A stretch of 64,000 nucleotides of DNA from Ficedula albicollis. Taxonomy: Eukaryota > Chordata > Aves > Passeriformes > Muscicapidae. Made by a program: the position numbers and the translations under genes. A model generated the notes under the pieces. That model worked only from the letters and a program-made list of their open reading frames with translations, was not told where the DNA came from and did not search any database. Below, piece by piece: positions 27,227 to 40,385 of this stretch. The stretch lies in contig NC_021672.1 in assembly GCF_000247815.1 (NCBI RefSeq), positions 69,967,157 through 70,031,156 of the forward strand, given 5' to 3'. Position 1 is the first letter of the stretch; each line of letters starts with the position of its first letter.

Positions 27227-29029
27227 ACTCCCTATCCCAAAAGTAAAACAAGCACCAAGTAATTTTAATTTCTTTTTTCCCTTTTACCTGTGTCCCCTCC
27301 TTTTAACTATTTACATAACTTGTTTACTCTTCCAAAATGAAACAAGGTCTGAACTGCGTGTTGCACAATGGCAGTACAGTAGGAAACAAAAACTGACCAT
27401 CCATGACATGAATCATAATTAAAGGACTCTAATCATAAACCAAAAAGTTCAGCTTATCAGTGTTTAAGAGATTCTTCCCTCCCTATCATTTCTTGCAAAG
27501 CAGAACCATGCATCTTCTCCAGAGGCCACTAACTCTTCAAGCTGCAGCCCAAAACCTGCTCCTACAAAGAAGGTGCCAAGGGCAGGAGATGTGAGAGTTC
27601 AGGAACTAAATATGGTGCCCAAAAGTGCTTGTCCTCTTTTATGGGTTGCTTGAGAAGTGCTGGGCAGTGAAGTTTCGGCCAGCAAGTGCAGATTCCCTGC
27701 AAATTGTACCCCATGACTACCTGCAGGCTATGGAAAAAGATATAAATTAAATTCTTGCTTTTTGACTGAAATACAGCAAATCTCTGGTTTTTAAATAATC
27801 TGTTTTCCAATGTGGTATAACATCTACGTAGCACTTTTTAAGTGACATGATGCAGCATGTTTGTCTTTAAAACAACAATAATAACAATCTTATCTCAAGC
27901 CCTCAGGATGCTGAGGGGTTCAGTGCTGGGGGAAATGTCACCCTTGCAGAGGATGGGCTGAGGAATTTGTGTGCAGCAGTAGCTTGTGATCTGAGAACAG
28001 AGGTTTAAAAAAGGGCTGTGTTTCATGACCTACAAAAGAGAAAAAAATGAGATTTACATTCCAAATGTGCTGAGCAGCCCTTTCCCTTCAGTTATTAGAG
28101 GCACTCGGCATAATTCATAATCGCCTGATACCAGGGGGAGGGGGGAGATGCCCGCTGCCATTCAACATCAAAATCCCTCCAGGAACAGCAGTAACGGGGT
28201 TCTGCTCTCATTTATATCGTGACAAAAAATGGCTGGCAGGAAGACACCAGCAAATATCAGAATAAATAATTCAGTAAGTGTAACAGAAGGTCACAAAGAC
28301 TAACAAACGTTTCTGTTTCTTCTCCTTTTCTCTCTCTCCATCTTTTATGTACGTCTTTCTCTTCACTCCCAAATTTCCCTGGTTTGTACAATACTTCTGT
28401 CCCTTCTTTTCCTTATGTAAACAAAATTATGGCTTAAAATGCAGTTTTCCCATTTCTCTGCTTTCTAGCCTCTGTTGTGCTGCTAATGGTTTTACTGCAT
28501 CAGTCCCTCCTCTCTAACTTCCCCTTGTATTCTTTCCCTCTTTTACTGCCTGCTCCTGTCATCACCCTCCACATCCCTTCTTTGTGGGGAGATTGACCGT
28601 GCTGACTAGCCTGGGAAAACTCAGTTCTGTTTCAGTAAAATGCTGCTGATGTTGATAAAACCTCTTGGCTTGATCTTGGATCAGCAGCAGAACGTGGCCC
28701 TGCATTAAGAGCTCTCCTAGGCTGCATTGCTATGGCACCAGATCCACCTAGTTACCCAGAGCTTTGAAGAGGGTGCATTTATGCCTTTGTGTACTTACAC
28801 ACATAAAATACTCCAAGTCTTGCATTTGGGAAAGCCAGGGAACCCTTTGACTGACCAGTAAAACTTGAACTCTCGGTGTCAGGCACCCATTTTCCAGAGC
28901 CACGAGTCCCATGCAATGTTCAGTCATAAATTATGAGTGCAGAAGGCAGCTCTGTGATCACTCACATGCCCAGTAGAGGCCACGGGACCTGTCCAGAATT
29001 CATTTCTGCTCAAAAGATACAATCTGAGT
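27227..29029. other. Intron DNA; conserved-looking block near 28.08-28.32 kb
   Basis: No gene seen. CATAATTCATAATCGCCTGA, CATTCAACATCAAAATCCC and CATTTATATCGTGACAAAA at 28108-28230 have the mixed AT-rich homeobox-like and CpG-containing look of conserved regulatory DNA. Confidence 0.3.
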
Positions 29030-30600
29030 TCTCAAAGTGTTTTCAATGGAGAATTTGCCACCTCCAAGAGGAAGCTGTTCCTGGGGTTAATATCTTCCCT
29101 ACTAACTGAGGAAGGCAGTGATCATCATTGGCCTTATATTTCATTGAAATTCAGCTGGTGTAACCTCAGCTTTCCACCCGTGACCAATCTGCCAGATACA
29201 GAGTCCTCTCTGAGCAGGTCCTCTTTCCATATGAAGCTTTATAGCCTATGATGAAGCCATCCTTCAATCCTCTCTTTGTAAAGCTTGGCTGGTTGAGCTC
29301 CACAAGCCTTGCATTACCAAGCGTGCTCTCCTCAACCATTTCCACAGAGCTACCTGGTTTGCATGATTATTTAGCACTCCCCAAACTATTATTAGTGTAC
29401 TTTATGGATCACTTTGTCATGTTTTTCCCTAGTTCTTTAATAAAAATGACAGCTAGCCTAATGCAAAAAGCTGTTACCTGTAACATCCTGTGAAATCTGT
29501 CTGATGTCTATAGAAAATTTCATTTTAAACTCCTTAATTTACCCAGCTTTTAAATCTATTTAATGTGCATCATGTTGATTTCTCTAGTTTATTAATAAAA
29601 ATGTCATCTGCTACCCTGTCAAGTGCCTAAAAAGAGAGAAGGAATATTCAATCAACACTAGTGCCTTTATCAACAAAAATTACTGTAATGAGATCTATTG
29701 TTACAAATCCAGTTGAATTAGCATTAGTTAGCATATCTGTACTTAATTCTTTATTAATTTATACATTAATTACATTAGCTCTTACATTACTTTTCCTACT
29801 ATTGTTATATTTACACTTTTCAAGAATTTGAATAATATCAGCTTTCTTCTAGATCTTTGCTATTTCACAAGTATTCTTTCAAATTCTAAGAATCAACATT
29901 TATATGAATTAAATCTGGACATTTCCTTAGCCAGGTCTTTTTAAATGCTTGGAATCAAATTATTCAGATCAATTAAATTAAAACGACTGAATTTATTAAC
30001 TATTCTGTCAGTCTAAATTACTACTGGAGAAGAAAGCATTTTGTTGTCATCACATGGCAAGAATATCTCATCTAGGATTTTGCCAAAAGAGAAATAAAAA
30101 TTATTATGAATTTAACATTATTAAAGATATCCTTGACTTCCACAGCTTTTCTAAATAATTTCCATTTAGAAAAAGACAAATACTATTGTTAGGATTTCTA
30201 TCATTATTATGCTTTGCTATTACAGAGCATATAATAATAATTTACTTGAAGTATCTGGGCTTTAATAGCTTTTGGAGCTCTGCTTCCTGTATCAACACAG
30301 CTACCTATAGCTTTCATTCTGGTATTTCTCCTACCTAGCTGTTATCGTTCTAAGATTTTAATTTCCAGATATTTCAGTATGTTGCCCTTTCTTCTTCCTG
30401 TATGCGAGAAAAGGCCCATTCACAATTTTTATTTCCTGCTATTTTTACTTCCCCTCATAGCAAAACTATTGTAGTTTTTAACAATACTGTCTTCTCTCTC
30501 AGATGTAGCACTGTGCTTTTTTGCAGACAGGTTGTCAATAAGTTCCCAATTTCCTGTCAAGATCTTTCAGATTTTATTTCCAAATTAATTTAGTCCTCCA
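29030..30600 (-). mobile_element. Ancient CR1-like LINE remnant (RT and 3' region), antisense
   Basis: Several stretches resemble old sauropsid CR1 in reverse: CATGTTGATTTCTCTAG with TTATTAATAAAAATGTCATC and ACCCTGTCAAGTGCCTAAA (about 29570-29625), then a CTTTCTTCTAGATCTTTGC block with ATTCTTTCAAATTCTAAGAA (about 29840-29895). The region is AT-rich with no intact frame. Exact edges and family are uncertain, and it may comprise more than one insertion. Confidence 0.5.
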
Positions 30601-32198
30601 TTATTTTCAGCTTGGTGAAATTTCACACAGTTCTTTCTCCTTCTGCTTTCAACCTTCAGGGCTTCATTTTGTTTAGCACACTTTGCAGTTCAGTGGGATC
30701 CATTTCTCAACAGGCAAATATCTACAACTCCTGGATATTTACCTGTCTCTGCATACACAGCTGCAGACATGCAGATGCAGGGAAATGCTCATGCAGAAGG
30801 GAAAGGAAACATGCTGGATCCACTCCTCCAACACCACACCAGCACAGAAAGGCTTCACAAACCCAAATTTGCCATCATGCCACCATATGGCCTGACACCC
30901 CCTGTGCCGTCAGCACCGTGCTGACCCCAAGACTCAGCAGCCTGGCTTTAGCTTAAATCCCCTGTGCACAACTACAGAGTCATCAAAGTGCACTGAAAGC
31001 TCTGGATCCGTGCTGAAAGGAGCAATTTAAGTGAGTTAGGCAGAATGATTGAAGTCACCCCAAGCTATGCAGTGCTCTGCCACCCATGGGTAAAGCAGAA
31101 AAGTTTTCTAAGCAAATCCTTTCCCAGCACACGGGCTTAGTCATCAGCGAAAGCTGCTGGCTCGCTCCCATCCCAACTGTGGTTCAGCTGCTGCTGGAGG
31201 TCAGCTCTGCAGGCTCTTGATAAAGCTTCAATTAAGTGCTCTTCTTGCAGCACTGCCTGATTTACACATCTTGTGCCCGCATCGGCCGCTTTGCTGAATA
31301 AGCCTGCGTGCAGCAGGGACCGCGCACGCTCAAGTGCCCAACTGCCCCTGCCTGCTGCACAGCTAAGCTAAAATAAATAACAATAATCAAATAAGTGCTT
31401 AAAAGGATGGGGAGGGGGGGGAATAGAACTGCAGAGCTCATAGTACAAATATTACTACAGCTGTTTCAGCTGGGTAATTAATAATTAATAACCTATCTAT
31501 TCCAGACAGTTTCTGAGCTGTTATTTCCGCGCAGGGTTGTGCGTGTCGCTGTTTAGATGGGATGTTTAGGGGATGGTATAAAAATTTCAGTGACATGGAC
31601 ATCATGGTATGCCTCTCTAGCCTCTGTAACAGCCTGAAAGATCAGCATCCCCCCTAAAAGGTTACAATGGGAAGGCCTGGCCTTACCTGCTTGTAAATGG
31701 GGGTCACACTTATCTGCAGTGAGCAGCTTTTATCGAAGCCTTGCACTCATGTTCAATTGCTTGGGCTACAAGTCAAAATGGAAAGTGACTCGCAATGATT
31801 GCAAATCCCTCTGTGAAAAATGAAAAAGTAACAACCCTAAGACATGGAAATTGTTTGGTCGACACAATGAGCATCAAGAAAGATCTCTGTTATTTATTTG
31901 TGAGTAAGACTGGTTGAAAGGGAACGTTTAGATTTGCAGCTTTCAGAGAAGAAATGAGTTCTACAAGAAACCACAATGTCAGAGGTGTACTGGATTATTC
32001 AACTAAAGACCTAACATGTTTAATTTGTAAAAGTAGTTATATGAATTGGTATATAGTCTTAGATTACTTTTCCTTGAACTTTTTTTGGGCAGTCGTTCAG
32101 AGTAACAACCTCAAAAAAACTCACTCAAATATTTATCAGCCCTGGCACAAAATCTTCTTCTTTGCCAGGAGCATAGTAAAGAAACAAATGAACATAAT
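30601..32198. other. Intron DNA; candidate enhancer-like block 31.13-31.57 kb
   Basis: Between 31130 and 31570 unusual CpGs (ATCGGCCGC, ACCGCGCACGC, TTCCGCGCAG, GTGTCGCTG) alternate with TAATTA-type homeodomain motifs (GGTAATTAATAATTAATAAC at 31474-31493). No coding frame. Inferred candidate conserved element only. Confidence 0.35.
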
Positions 32199-33296
32199 TT
32201 TATTCTCTCCTCCAGAAAAAAAAAAAAAAAAAACATATCCTGGCCAAACAGGCAAATGGAATTTGGCAAGACTGAGTTGTTGACATGCTTTTATTATACC
32301 AACAAATAAAATGTTAACTGCAAGTGTTACATGGCACTTGCCTTGTATATAGATTATTTTCTCTAGGCAAACCTCCTGCTCCACTCAAAGTAATACTTCA
32401 GGGGACTCACCTATGCAAGAAGAAGTGATTAGTAAGTCCCTGAGAGGTTTGGTTTAGAAGGCCTTTCTCCTTTTTTTCTTTAAGACTTTTCACAAGCAAA
32501 AATTAATGCTGGGCAAAATCTGTGTCCCACTGAAGTCAAAGGCATGTTTGCTTCCAACTTCAGCAAGGCTGACTTAGCTCCCCTGGACTTAAAAGCAGTT
32601 TTGCTTGAGCAAGAACAGAGTAAAAGCTATGTGTGATCTTCAGCACATTGCCCTGGGCTAACTCCAGGGAACACAATCTTCTCAAAGCCCAGCTGCAGAC
32701 ATGAGAACTTATTTAAGACTACTTTAAAATGCAAATTACACTGGCATTTCTCTCCCCCAAAAAAAAAAAAAAAAAAAAAACACATATCCTGGCCAAACAG
32801 GCAAATGGAATTTGGCAAGACTGAGTTGTTGACATGCTTTTATTATACCAACAAATAAAATGTTAACTGCAAGTGTTACATGGCACTTGCCTTGTATATA
32901 GATTATTTTCTCTAGGCAAACCTCCTGCTCCACTCAAAGTAATACTTCAGGGGACTCACCTATGCAAGAAGAAGTGATTAGTAAGTCCCTGAGAGGTTTG
33001 GTTTAGAAGGCCTTTCTCCTTTTTTTCTTTAAGACTTTTCACAAGCAAAAATTAATGCTGGGCAAAATCTGTGTCCCACTGAAGTCAAAGGCATGTTTGC
33101 TTCCAACTTCAGCAAGGCTGACTTAGCTCCCCTGGACTTAAAAGCAGTTTTGCTTGAGCAAGAACAGAGTAAAAGCTATGTGTGATCTTCAGCACATTGC
33201 CCTGGGCTAACTCCAGGGAACACAATCTTCTCAAAGCCCAGCTGCAGACATGAGAACTTATTTAAAACTACTTTAAAATGCAAATTACACTGGCAT
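32199..33296 (+). repeat. 549-bp tandem duplication including a poly-A tract
   Basis: The segment from ACATATCCTGGCC (32233) to CTGGCAT (32747) recurs at 32782-33296, exactly 549 bases on, with essentially one substitution (AAGACT/AAAACT) over about 515 bp. Each copy is preceded by a C/T-rich stretch and an A run (32216-32233, 18 bases; 32759-32780, 22 bases). A CACTGAAGTCAAAGGC block inside resembles an old sauropsid repeat. Confidence 0.97.
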
Positions 33297-35154
33297 GCTC
33301 ATCATATGCCTATGGATCCACTAACATGAAAATATTCACAGTTCAGAAATATCCGTGATCTAACTTAACTCTCAGCACCAGGATACTGTGAGTGAAGAGT
33401 GAAAATCCGATATGAGGGTCCATCCTGAACTCACCCAACAAAGTACAGTCTATCAGCATGGATTTGCTCTGATTTTTCACGCTTTTCTGGGTTTAAATCT
33501 GAACCCCAACCTCATTTTAGTGCGGATTTTCTGCAGATTCACTGACAAAACAAATGAGAGGCACCCATAAATAGCAAGGATATAAAAACTGTGTGAAGGC
33601 TGAAGCTCTGTGGCCAGAGCTGATACAGTGAATGATTACTATCACAAATTACTTCTTGGCACTGCATTTTGCAGAAGCAATCTGATCACTGATTATCGAG
33701 GTAGCAAGGAATAAAAACAAAATGGCACCACAATCACTCTCACTTAATGATTCCAGCAACCTGAGTTTGTTTTGCTGCGTTGGTGCTACCCACAGCACCA
33801 GACCCATGGCAATGTCCCAAGGCTTGCAGGCAGGACAGAACTTGTTTAAAGGGTTAATTCTAAAAGGCTCCTGCATCCTCTCACATACTCCTCTGTACAC
33901 ATGCTTCATGTTAGTCACAGCCTCCTAGCAAAGCTGTGTGCTCTGATTCAGACTAGACTCTGCCCATGACTGAAAAAGGGACATGTTCAGTTATCTGTCC
34001 CAGTCCTGATGGAAACAAGCTGATGCCTGCTGTATTTCACAAGAGCTACGGCCCATCTAATTTTAAATGTCACTTGTAATAGCTGATTTTTCTTCCCCAA
34101 ATAACTTTTGCAGCCCTGCAGTTGAAGTCATCTGAAACCACAGGATTGGAGTTTGAACGGTCCCTGATATTATCGGTGAGCCGAGCCACTGCTCTGCACC
34201 TCAGCCACCATTTTCCCTTTCCATCCTTTACTGAGACGTACGTGCAAATCCAAAGGAACCATTCCATCAAATGTGGTGAAGCTATCCAACACACTGCTTC
34301 TCTTCCACAGCAGAAGAAGCCTGCCCAAAGCTAGGGGAATATCTAGGTAACTGCAGCCAGTAGAAGGATTTAGGGTTTTCACAAGGCATACAAAGCTGTC
34401 ATTAAAGCAACAGAGCAGTCCTGGGATCTTGAAAAAATGCAAAAACAACAGTGTAAACAATGAGGAGGACTTGTTTGATAATAAGTTATTCCCAGCAAAC
34501 CACAGCACGTTCTTGAGCCTCCTGCATTCACTGCCATCTGCAAAGCTCATATCCCCTTGGAGGAATTGCTGCACTATCCAAAAGCTCAATTAGGCAAACT
34601 TATTGAGAGTCCCTTATGATGTTTTGGTTACAAGGCTCATGCTGTGTATTGATTTGTCTTTTCCTCCTCCCTGCTCACCTCAAGGGCCTCATTTCCCATT
34701 TTGTGTACATTGGTTTCCCGGATTGCAGAGGGAATCATCTCAAGGTCATACCAAGATGCTTCAATATGGCTCAACTAAGAAAAATGCAGCCAAAAATATT
34801 GTTTAAAAGCAATAGACTGCATATATAATGCCTGTGGACCAAAGGAGCCCTGATGTATTTAAGATACAGGGATATAGAGGCAGACTTTTAAAAAGTGTGT
34901 ATACTTCACCAGTTAAAAGGATGAGAACAAATGAGGCTGTGATCTGTCAAGTGATCCTTCATCACTCCCAGCACAGGCCCATAATCCTTTGGTTGTGATT
35001 ATGCAAAGGAATATTACATTGATCCTGTAAAAAATCTCTGATTGGATCAATGTTATTTTCTCTCGCATTGACAAGGTCTTACCAGAGAATGACTATAATT
35101 CCACTGCTAACACTGTCTTAGTGAAATCCCCCAATAAATCCTCCAAGCAGCACT

Positions 35155-35260
35155 GTTAGTAATACCTTTATTAGACTAACTAAACAAGATATTTATATGC
35201 AGGGCTTTCCAAAGGACTCTGGCTCCTGCTCCAGCTTCAGGAGGAAAACTTGGTCTAAAG
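35155..35260 (-). mobile_element. Fragment of an old sauropsid interspersed repeat
   Basis: TAATACCTTTATTAGACTAA, then CAGGGCTTTCCAAAGGACTC and CTCCAGCTTCAGGAGG, resemble a repeat widespread in reptiles whose text runs 'taatatcttttattggaccaac ... gacaagctttcgag ... cttcttcaggtctggg'. I do not name the family. The match is partial and from memory of the pattern. Confidence 0.38.
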
Positions 35261-35692
35261 TGCTCTGCTGGAAGAATTGCCCCCAAGGAGGCTCTGCAAG
35301 GACAGAAATGACAGGTGAAATTAGCCTTTCAGGATGAAACAGGTTGGTCACAGGTTTACCTTGGTCCTGCCCCTACTACAGTAAGGACCCAAATGCATCT
35401 TTGACAAAAATCTCACTGCGAGTCTGGTTCACAGGAAGGGTTGGAGTTCAGCCCCTTCCCACACATTCCACAAACATGCCATCAGTACAACTGTTTGCTA
35501 ACAGCCAAAGGGGAAACATGGTCTTTATGTACCTTTTGTCACTTCAGTATTTGTTCAAGGACAGATCCTGGCCTTCATACTCAACACAAGGCCTGCTCCC
35601 CTTGCAGCCACTGCTGTCTCTCCTTACTGGTGCTTCCATTCCCTTACACTCTTTCCCTCCTCTCTTCGCATAAATTTTCTCTAACTTTGCCA

Positions 35693-35850
35693 CCCTTTTC
35701 TTTTCTCCACAACTCCAAGCTTTCAATCCCAGTGGTTGCATTCTCACACTGACCTCGCCTTCATCAGTAAATCCCTTTTCTTTTCTCCACAACTCCAAGC
35801 TTTCAGTCCCAGTGGTTGCATTCTCACACTGACCTCACCTTCATCAGTAA
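35693..35850 (+). repeat. Two-copy tandem duplication, period 80
   Basis: CCCTTTTCTTTTCTCCAC starts at 35693 and 35773, with two transitions between copies. Confidence 0.95.
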
Positions 35851-38277
35851 ATTTGAATTTTCACCTTCTGGCTTGAAACATGATGCTCCAGTGAAATGAC
35901 TGTGATCACCTTGCTAAGTCATGTTTCCAAGCTGCCTGAGGGCTCAGGCACCCACTCCATCTCTGCTTTCCCTTGGTTCACTTGAATAAAGTTACTTTAA
36001 TCCATGAAAGCTACACATTTATTTCAGACTTATCTTCCTATACCTTTAAATAGAACCATAAGAATCATGAAAAAACAAAGCAGTGCTTCAAATATAAAGC
36101 TGGAGCACAGCTGAAAGACCAGCATATATAGGCATACATCAATTAGCAGATGAAAAAGCTACAAAGGCAATATATCAACAGAAAAATACCAAATAAAAAA
36201 ACCTGCATGGCAGACAATAGACAGCCTTAAATCCTTTGAAATCAGACTGGCATCTGTGATGGGTAAATTTTGGCTCTTAGATGTTTCATGTGAAAACTTT
36301 CTCCATATTTTTACAGTGATATATTAAAATATCAGGAGTCATTCTCAGCTCCCAGGCCCTTAGAAACAAAGGAAAAATAATTGCTGTATTATCTTTGGAA
36401 AGGAACAGCCTGATGGTAAAAGAAATGGTTAAAGACCATAGAGAGAGCTCCTGACCTATTTCTTCCACTCACATCCAGTTTTTTACATGTTGCCTCTGTT
36501 TTTTGGTTCAGGTATGTGTGTATAGATGCCTAAACCATGATGTCAGCTTTGAAGACCATTGTCATATCTCTGATGGAGAGTGAAATTTTCTCAAATTGAA
36601 ACTTAAACCCAGGAGCACTGTCCTGCATCTAAGCACAGACCAAAAAAACCCTGGAAAGAAAGCATTGAAATGAATGGAGAAATGCTCATATTTAAACTTA
36701 ATGTATTAGAATTAAGTCCTACCCTGGTGTAAATTGCCACCAGGATAGATATAATCGGGGCAATTTGTGCCTTCTGAGAGCTAAACAGTCAGATCTCATT
36801 TCAAAACACAAATCCTAAAGACATCCAATGAAACATGATCACAAGCAGCCTGAAGAGCCTTAGTCCTCAGAGGAGGTATTTCAGTGCCTAACTCACATGC
36901 CCAAGATGAACATTCAAACAACCTCATTTTCTAGGTAACAGGTACAATGTACTATCCAACCACAGCAATCAAGCGCAGGTCACCTCAAATTTCAGGTTCA
37001 GGAACTCACAAAACACCATCAATTACATTCAAAGGAAAGAGAATCTTTAAAGAAGCTGTCCCCTACCACTCATCCTAATGCCACCAGCCCAAAACTACAC
37101 CCTGGTGACACAACCAAATGGACACCAAGACCCCTCAGATGGCAGCAAGGCTGCAAAGCAGGTGAAGCAGAGCTTGAGTTTGAAGATTTGCCCACACCTC
37201 AGCACTGTGGGCAGCTTTCTACTCAAGGAAGCCCTGCTTCTTTCCCCTTAATCTGCCTCTGTACTCATATTCTTAGAGTCACACACGGGCAAAGAGGACT
37301 TAGGTGCTGAAGAGCTCATCTGCTCCTGCTGCTTCCTCATTTGATGGTATTGACAATGCAATTAGTTGCTGTGTCACAGGCCGGATGCTAACAATAACTG
37401 ATGAACAAGAGGGGAAAGATGTGCCACAGGTTCTGGTGTGGCACAGAGTGCAGGGGACAAGAAAGAAAGACTGGGGGAGAAGCAGAGGCTGTCCCTGTAG
37501 TGCCACCACTGCCAGTGTGAGGAAGATCTTACGCTGACATTTATCTTTCCTCCTTCCAACCAGTCAGGTAGCCTCTCCCTCCTTCCCTGGAAGACACTTA
37601 AACAAATTGCCAGACTCTTCCCACTGAAACCCTCTGTTTAAAAAAATGTTTGGAACAAGTGCCCATGCTTTCTCCAAATGGAATTTCCCAGGTCCAGGGG
37701 CCAAGACAATATATAGGCCCATTCTGCAGCTACTTCATCACTAATAAACATGGACCTTATGGAGATGAGGTTTGGTCCTGCTCCTGTCCCTACAAAGTTG
37801 ATGGCCTGGGAGCCTGTGACCACCTTTCCCACCAGGATCAATGAGCTAGAAGGAATAGGATCTGAAAAGTGGAGGCTCCTCAGGACATTGAGTAGAAAGG
37901 ATTCCTCTTTCCTCTTGGACATGAAATATTATTTCATGGAAAAAGGATGGCTTAAGTCTACACAAATGAGCCAAGAAAGCCACTTATCTCTGCCCTTGTT
38001 CCATACCCTCGGCAGTGTACACACACAAAATATTCAACCCTTTGGCTACTGACATTGGGTGAGTTTCCTTATAGTGGGATGGACTTCTTCCCAGGATCCA
38101 CCTCCTTATGAAGGCTAAAGGACTCACTATAGGACTAGTTCTCTTGTGTGCGAAGCAGGAGACCATAACCCTTAAAAAAGCTTTTGGGAAAGGTCTTGCA
38201 GAGAACATAAAGCCTCCACCGCACTAAAGGTAGGCAAGCATCATCTAGGAGAGTGCTTTGGGGCTATAGTTCAGCTC

Positions 38278-38432
38278 CCAGGAAAGGTGGGAGCATGATT
38301 GCATCAGTATGGAGTGAGACAAGTGCTCTTCCTGTCCGGAAGTTCAGAGAACGTTCCAGGAAAGGTGGGAGCATGATTGCATCAGTATTGAGTGAGACAA
38401 GTGCTCTTCCTGTCTGGAAGTTCAGAGAACGT
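38278..38432 (+). repeat. Two-copy tandem duplication, period 78
   Basis: CCAGGAAAGGTGGGAGCATG starts at 38278 and 38356, with two mismatches. Confidence 0.95.
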
Positions 38433-39119
38433 TGTCTGACAAACAGAATATACATCTTGTGATAGTTTAAACTTGTGCAAAGAAGAGCTTAATTCTGCTG
38501 TTGCCAGCCATTCTGAACATTTAAATATAGTATGGAAATTCTCTTTTATTTTACATAAACTGTTTTAATGAAGAAGCTGAAGGCTCTGCATTCTCCTGGC
38601 TTATGAATATAAATAGCTGAGAATCTAATAGGCCTTTGCTGTTGTTGAGCTAAGGCAATCTGAAATGAAAGCAGATGAGGCTGCCAGGAAACAAAGACCC
38701 TACTAACCACATTATTTCAAGGAAAGGTGAAGTATGAACCTTAAGAGCTCTGAGGCCTCTTCTCTAGTCCTTCCTGCATGTGTGGGGTGTCAGAGGAATG
38801 AAACAAAGCGTGGCTCAGATCTGAGAGACAAAGAAGCTGGGATAGTGCAGCTGGATTTGCCTTAGGTCCCTTCCCTCTCGCCAGAGACCTGTGGCTGGTG
38901 TCAGGCAGCTCAGTGACCAACTCTCCTTCCAACACACAGCTCAATACAGAGCTGAATATGCTCTTGCAGAGGGAAAAAAAATAAGAAAGAGGAATTAACA
39001 GTAATAGTAAATTAATCCTTTGGAGTCCTATGGTCATTTCACAAGCACACAGTACTGGAAAGGACTCTCCTCATTTTTCTTGCATAGTAGGCAATATATC
39101 ATAAAAACATTTAAGATCA

Positions 39120-39420
39120 TCAAATCATTCTAGTTGGGCTTTGGCCCTTCTAATTTCCTTCCTGCATAACCTCCTGACATCCTTATAGTGCTCCTGAGCT
39201 GCCCGCCTCCTTCTCCAAAGGTCACAGTCCTCCTTCCAACACACCACTAACTGTTGTCTGTACTGCCATATGGATCTCCATCCTCCACCTCCACTGCAAC
39301 AGCAAACCAAAGGGCCTTGCTAGCACACAGTCCCTAAAACATCAGCCTGCCACCCTAAGGCTTATCTCTGTCAAGCCTGACTTTATTTCGTTCCCCCTTC
39401 AAATCTAGCTCAAAGCTCTT
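39120..39420 (-). mobile_element. CR1-like LINE ORF2 fragment (endonuclease-RT linker), decayed
   Basis: A minus-strand frame at 39125-39310 ends in a Trp/Arg/Lys-rich stretch including AAQEHYKDVRRLCRKEIRR and AKAQLE, which resembles the basic linker between endonuclease and reverse transcriptase in avian CR1 ORF2. A stop follows directly where the family would continue, and a frame change is needed upstream. It is a dead fragment. Confidence 0.5.
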
Positions 39421-39799
39421 CCAGTGAGCCCTGCTAACTTCAGTGCAAAGATGCTACTGATCCCCTACTTCAAGAATTCTATTGTTAATTTCATTTTGGT
39501 ACTTCCCCTCTCAGCACTTTTTGCCTTCCCTCAGTCAGTTCCTCAAAACCTCTGTAAATTGTGTACTAATCACCTTAACAACTTTAACAAACTGTTTCCT
39601 TAGGGGCAGAATATAAAATCCTTTCCCAAAATCCTGATAATTTAGGTCTAAGGCATTTCCTTATCTTAAACCCCAGTTATCTTCCTAGCAAAATATATCA
39701 GGGTAGTTTGGCACACTTCAAATAGGAAAACACACATTGCATGTTTATTTCATCTTCCCCTGTGCATTTAATTAATCCCTCCTTTAGAATTTACTTTAA

Positions 39800-40100
39800 G
39801 CACTGTTTGGTATTATTATGATCAAGCTAAAAGGTCCGCTGTGGCCCAGACAACTTTTTCTCCTTTCTTTAAATATAGATTTGCCACTTTTCATTCCTAA
39901 TGTACCACCCTAATTAGACAGATTTATTGAAAATCCTTTATACTGGACTTGCAATGTCATATCTTTCAGAAGACTGAGATGGAAATTGTCCAACCTCCCA
40001 ATTTGAGCCCATTAAGTTATTTGAGTTTTTCCATTTCCCCTGTTCCTGTTGGCTGGCTCCTTTGTCTCTCTGATCACCATAACACTCCTCCCTTTCTCGT
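39800..40100 (-). mobile_element. Possible ancient CR1-like RT remnant, antisense
   Basis: The plus strand has CTTTCTTTAAATATAGATTTG, then TTATTGAAAATCC and a CAGAAGACTGAGATGGAAATT block, in the order seen in old CR1 reverse transcriptase sequence read backwards. Similarity is weak and recognised by eye only. It lies on the wrong side of the 39.1 kb linker fragment to be the same insertion. Confidence 0.3.
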
Positions 40101-40249
40101 TAATCATTACAGAATATCACATGAACAAAATTAGACAGTCTTGGGAGTTGGTAAATAGAAAGGGGATGAAATTTAACTTAAAATATGTAATCAGGAATCA
40201 ACAATGACAAATTTCTTTCCAATGCAAATTGTTGTCCTGCAGAACTTTG

Positions 40250-40385
40250 GCATTGTTGAGCAACTGTCCTCTGTGTAAAACAGGGATAATTCCAGTCTTC
40301 AAATTCCTTTGTGTTTAAAAATCAAGAACAGTATTTGGATACTCTCAGTCAGGGCCACTCAAGTACCTAAGACAAAGCAATTGGA
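40250..40385 (+). mobile_element. Possible MIR fragment
   Basis: CTCTGTGTAAAACAGGGATA followed by ATTCCAGTCTTC resembles the MIR segment reading tctgtaaaatggggataata. A short and weak match. Confidence 0.35.

Noticed and set aside
32136..32933. Two matching short minus-strand frames that could look like a gene family
   Set aside because: They are the same non-coding segment copied by the 549-bp tandem duplication and run into poly-T.
34170..34589. 139-codon minus-strand frame
   Set aside because: No domain and no support for a processed gene copy; chance-length frame in intron DNA.
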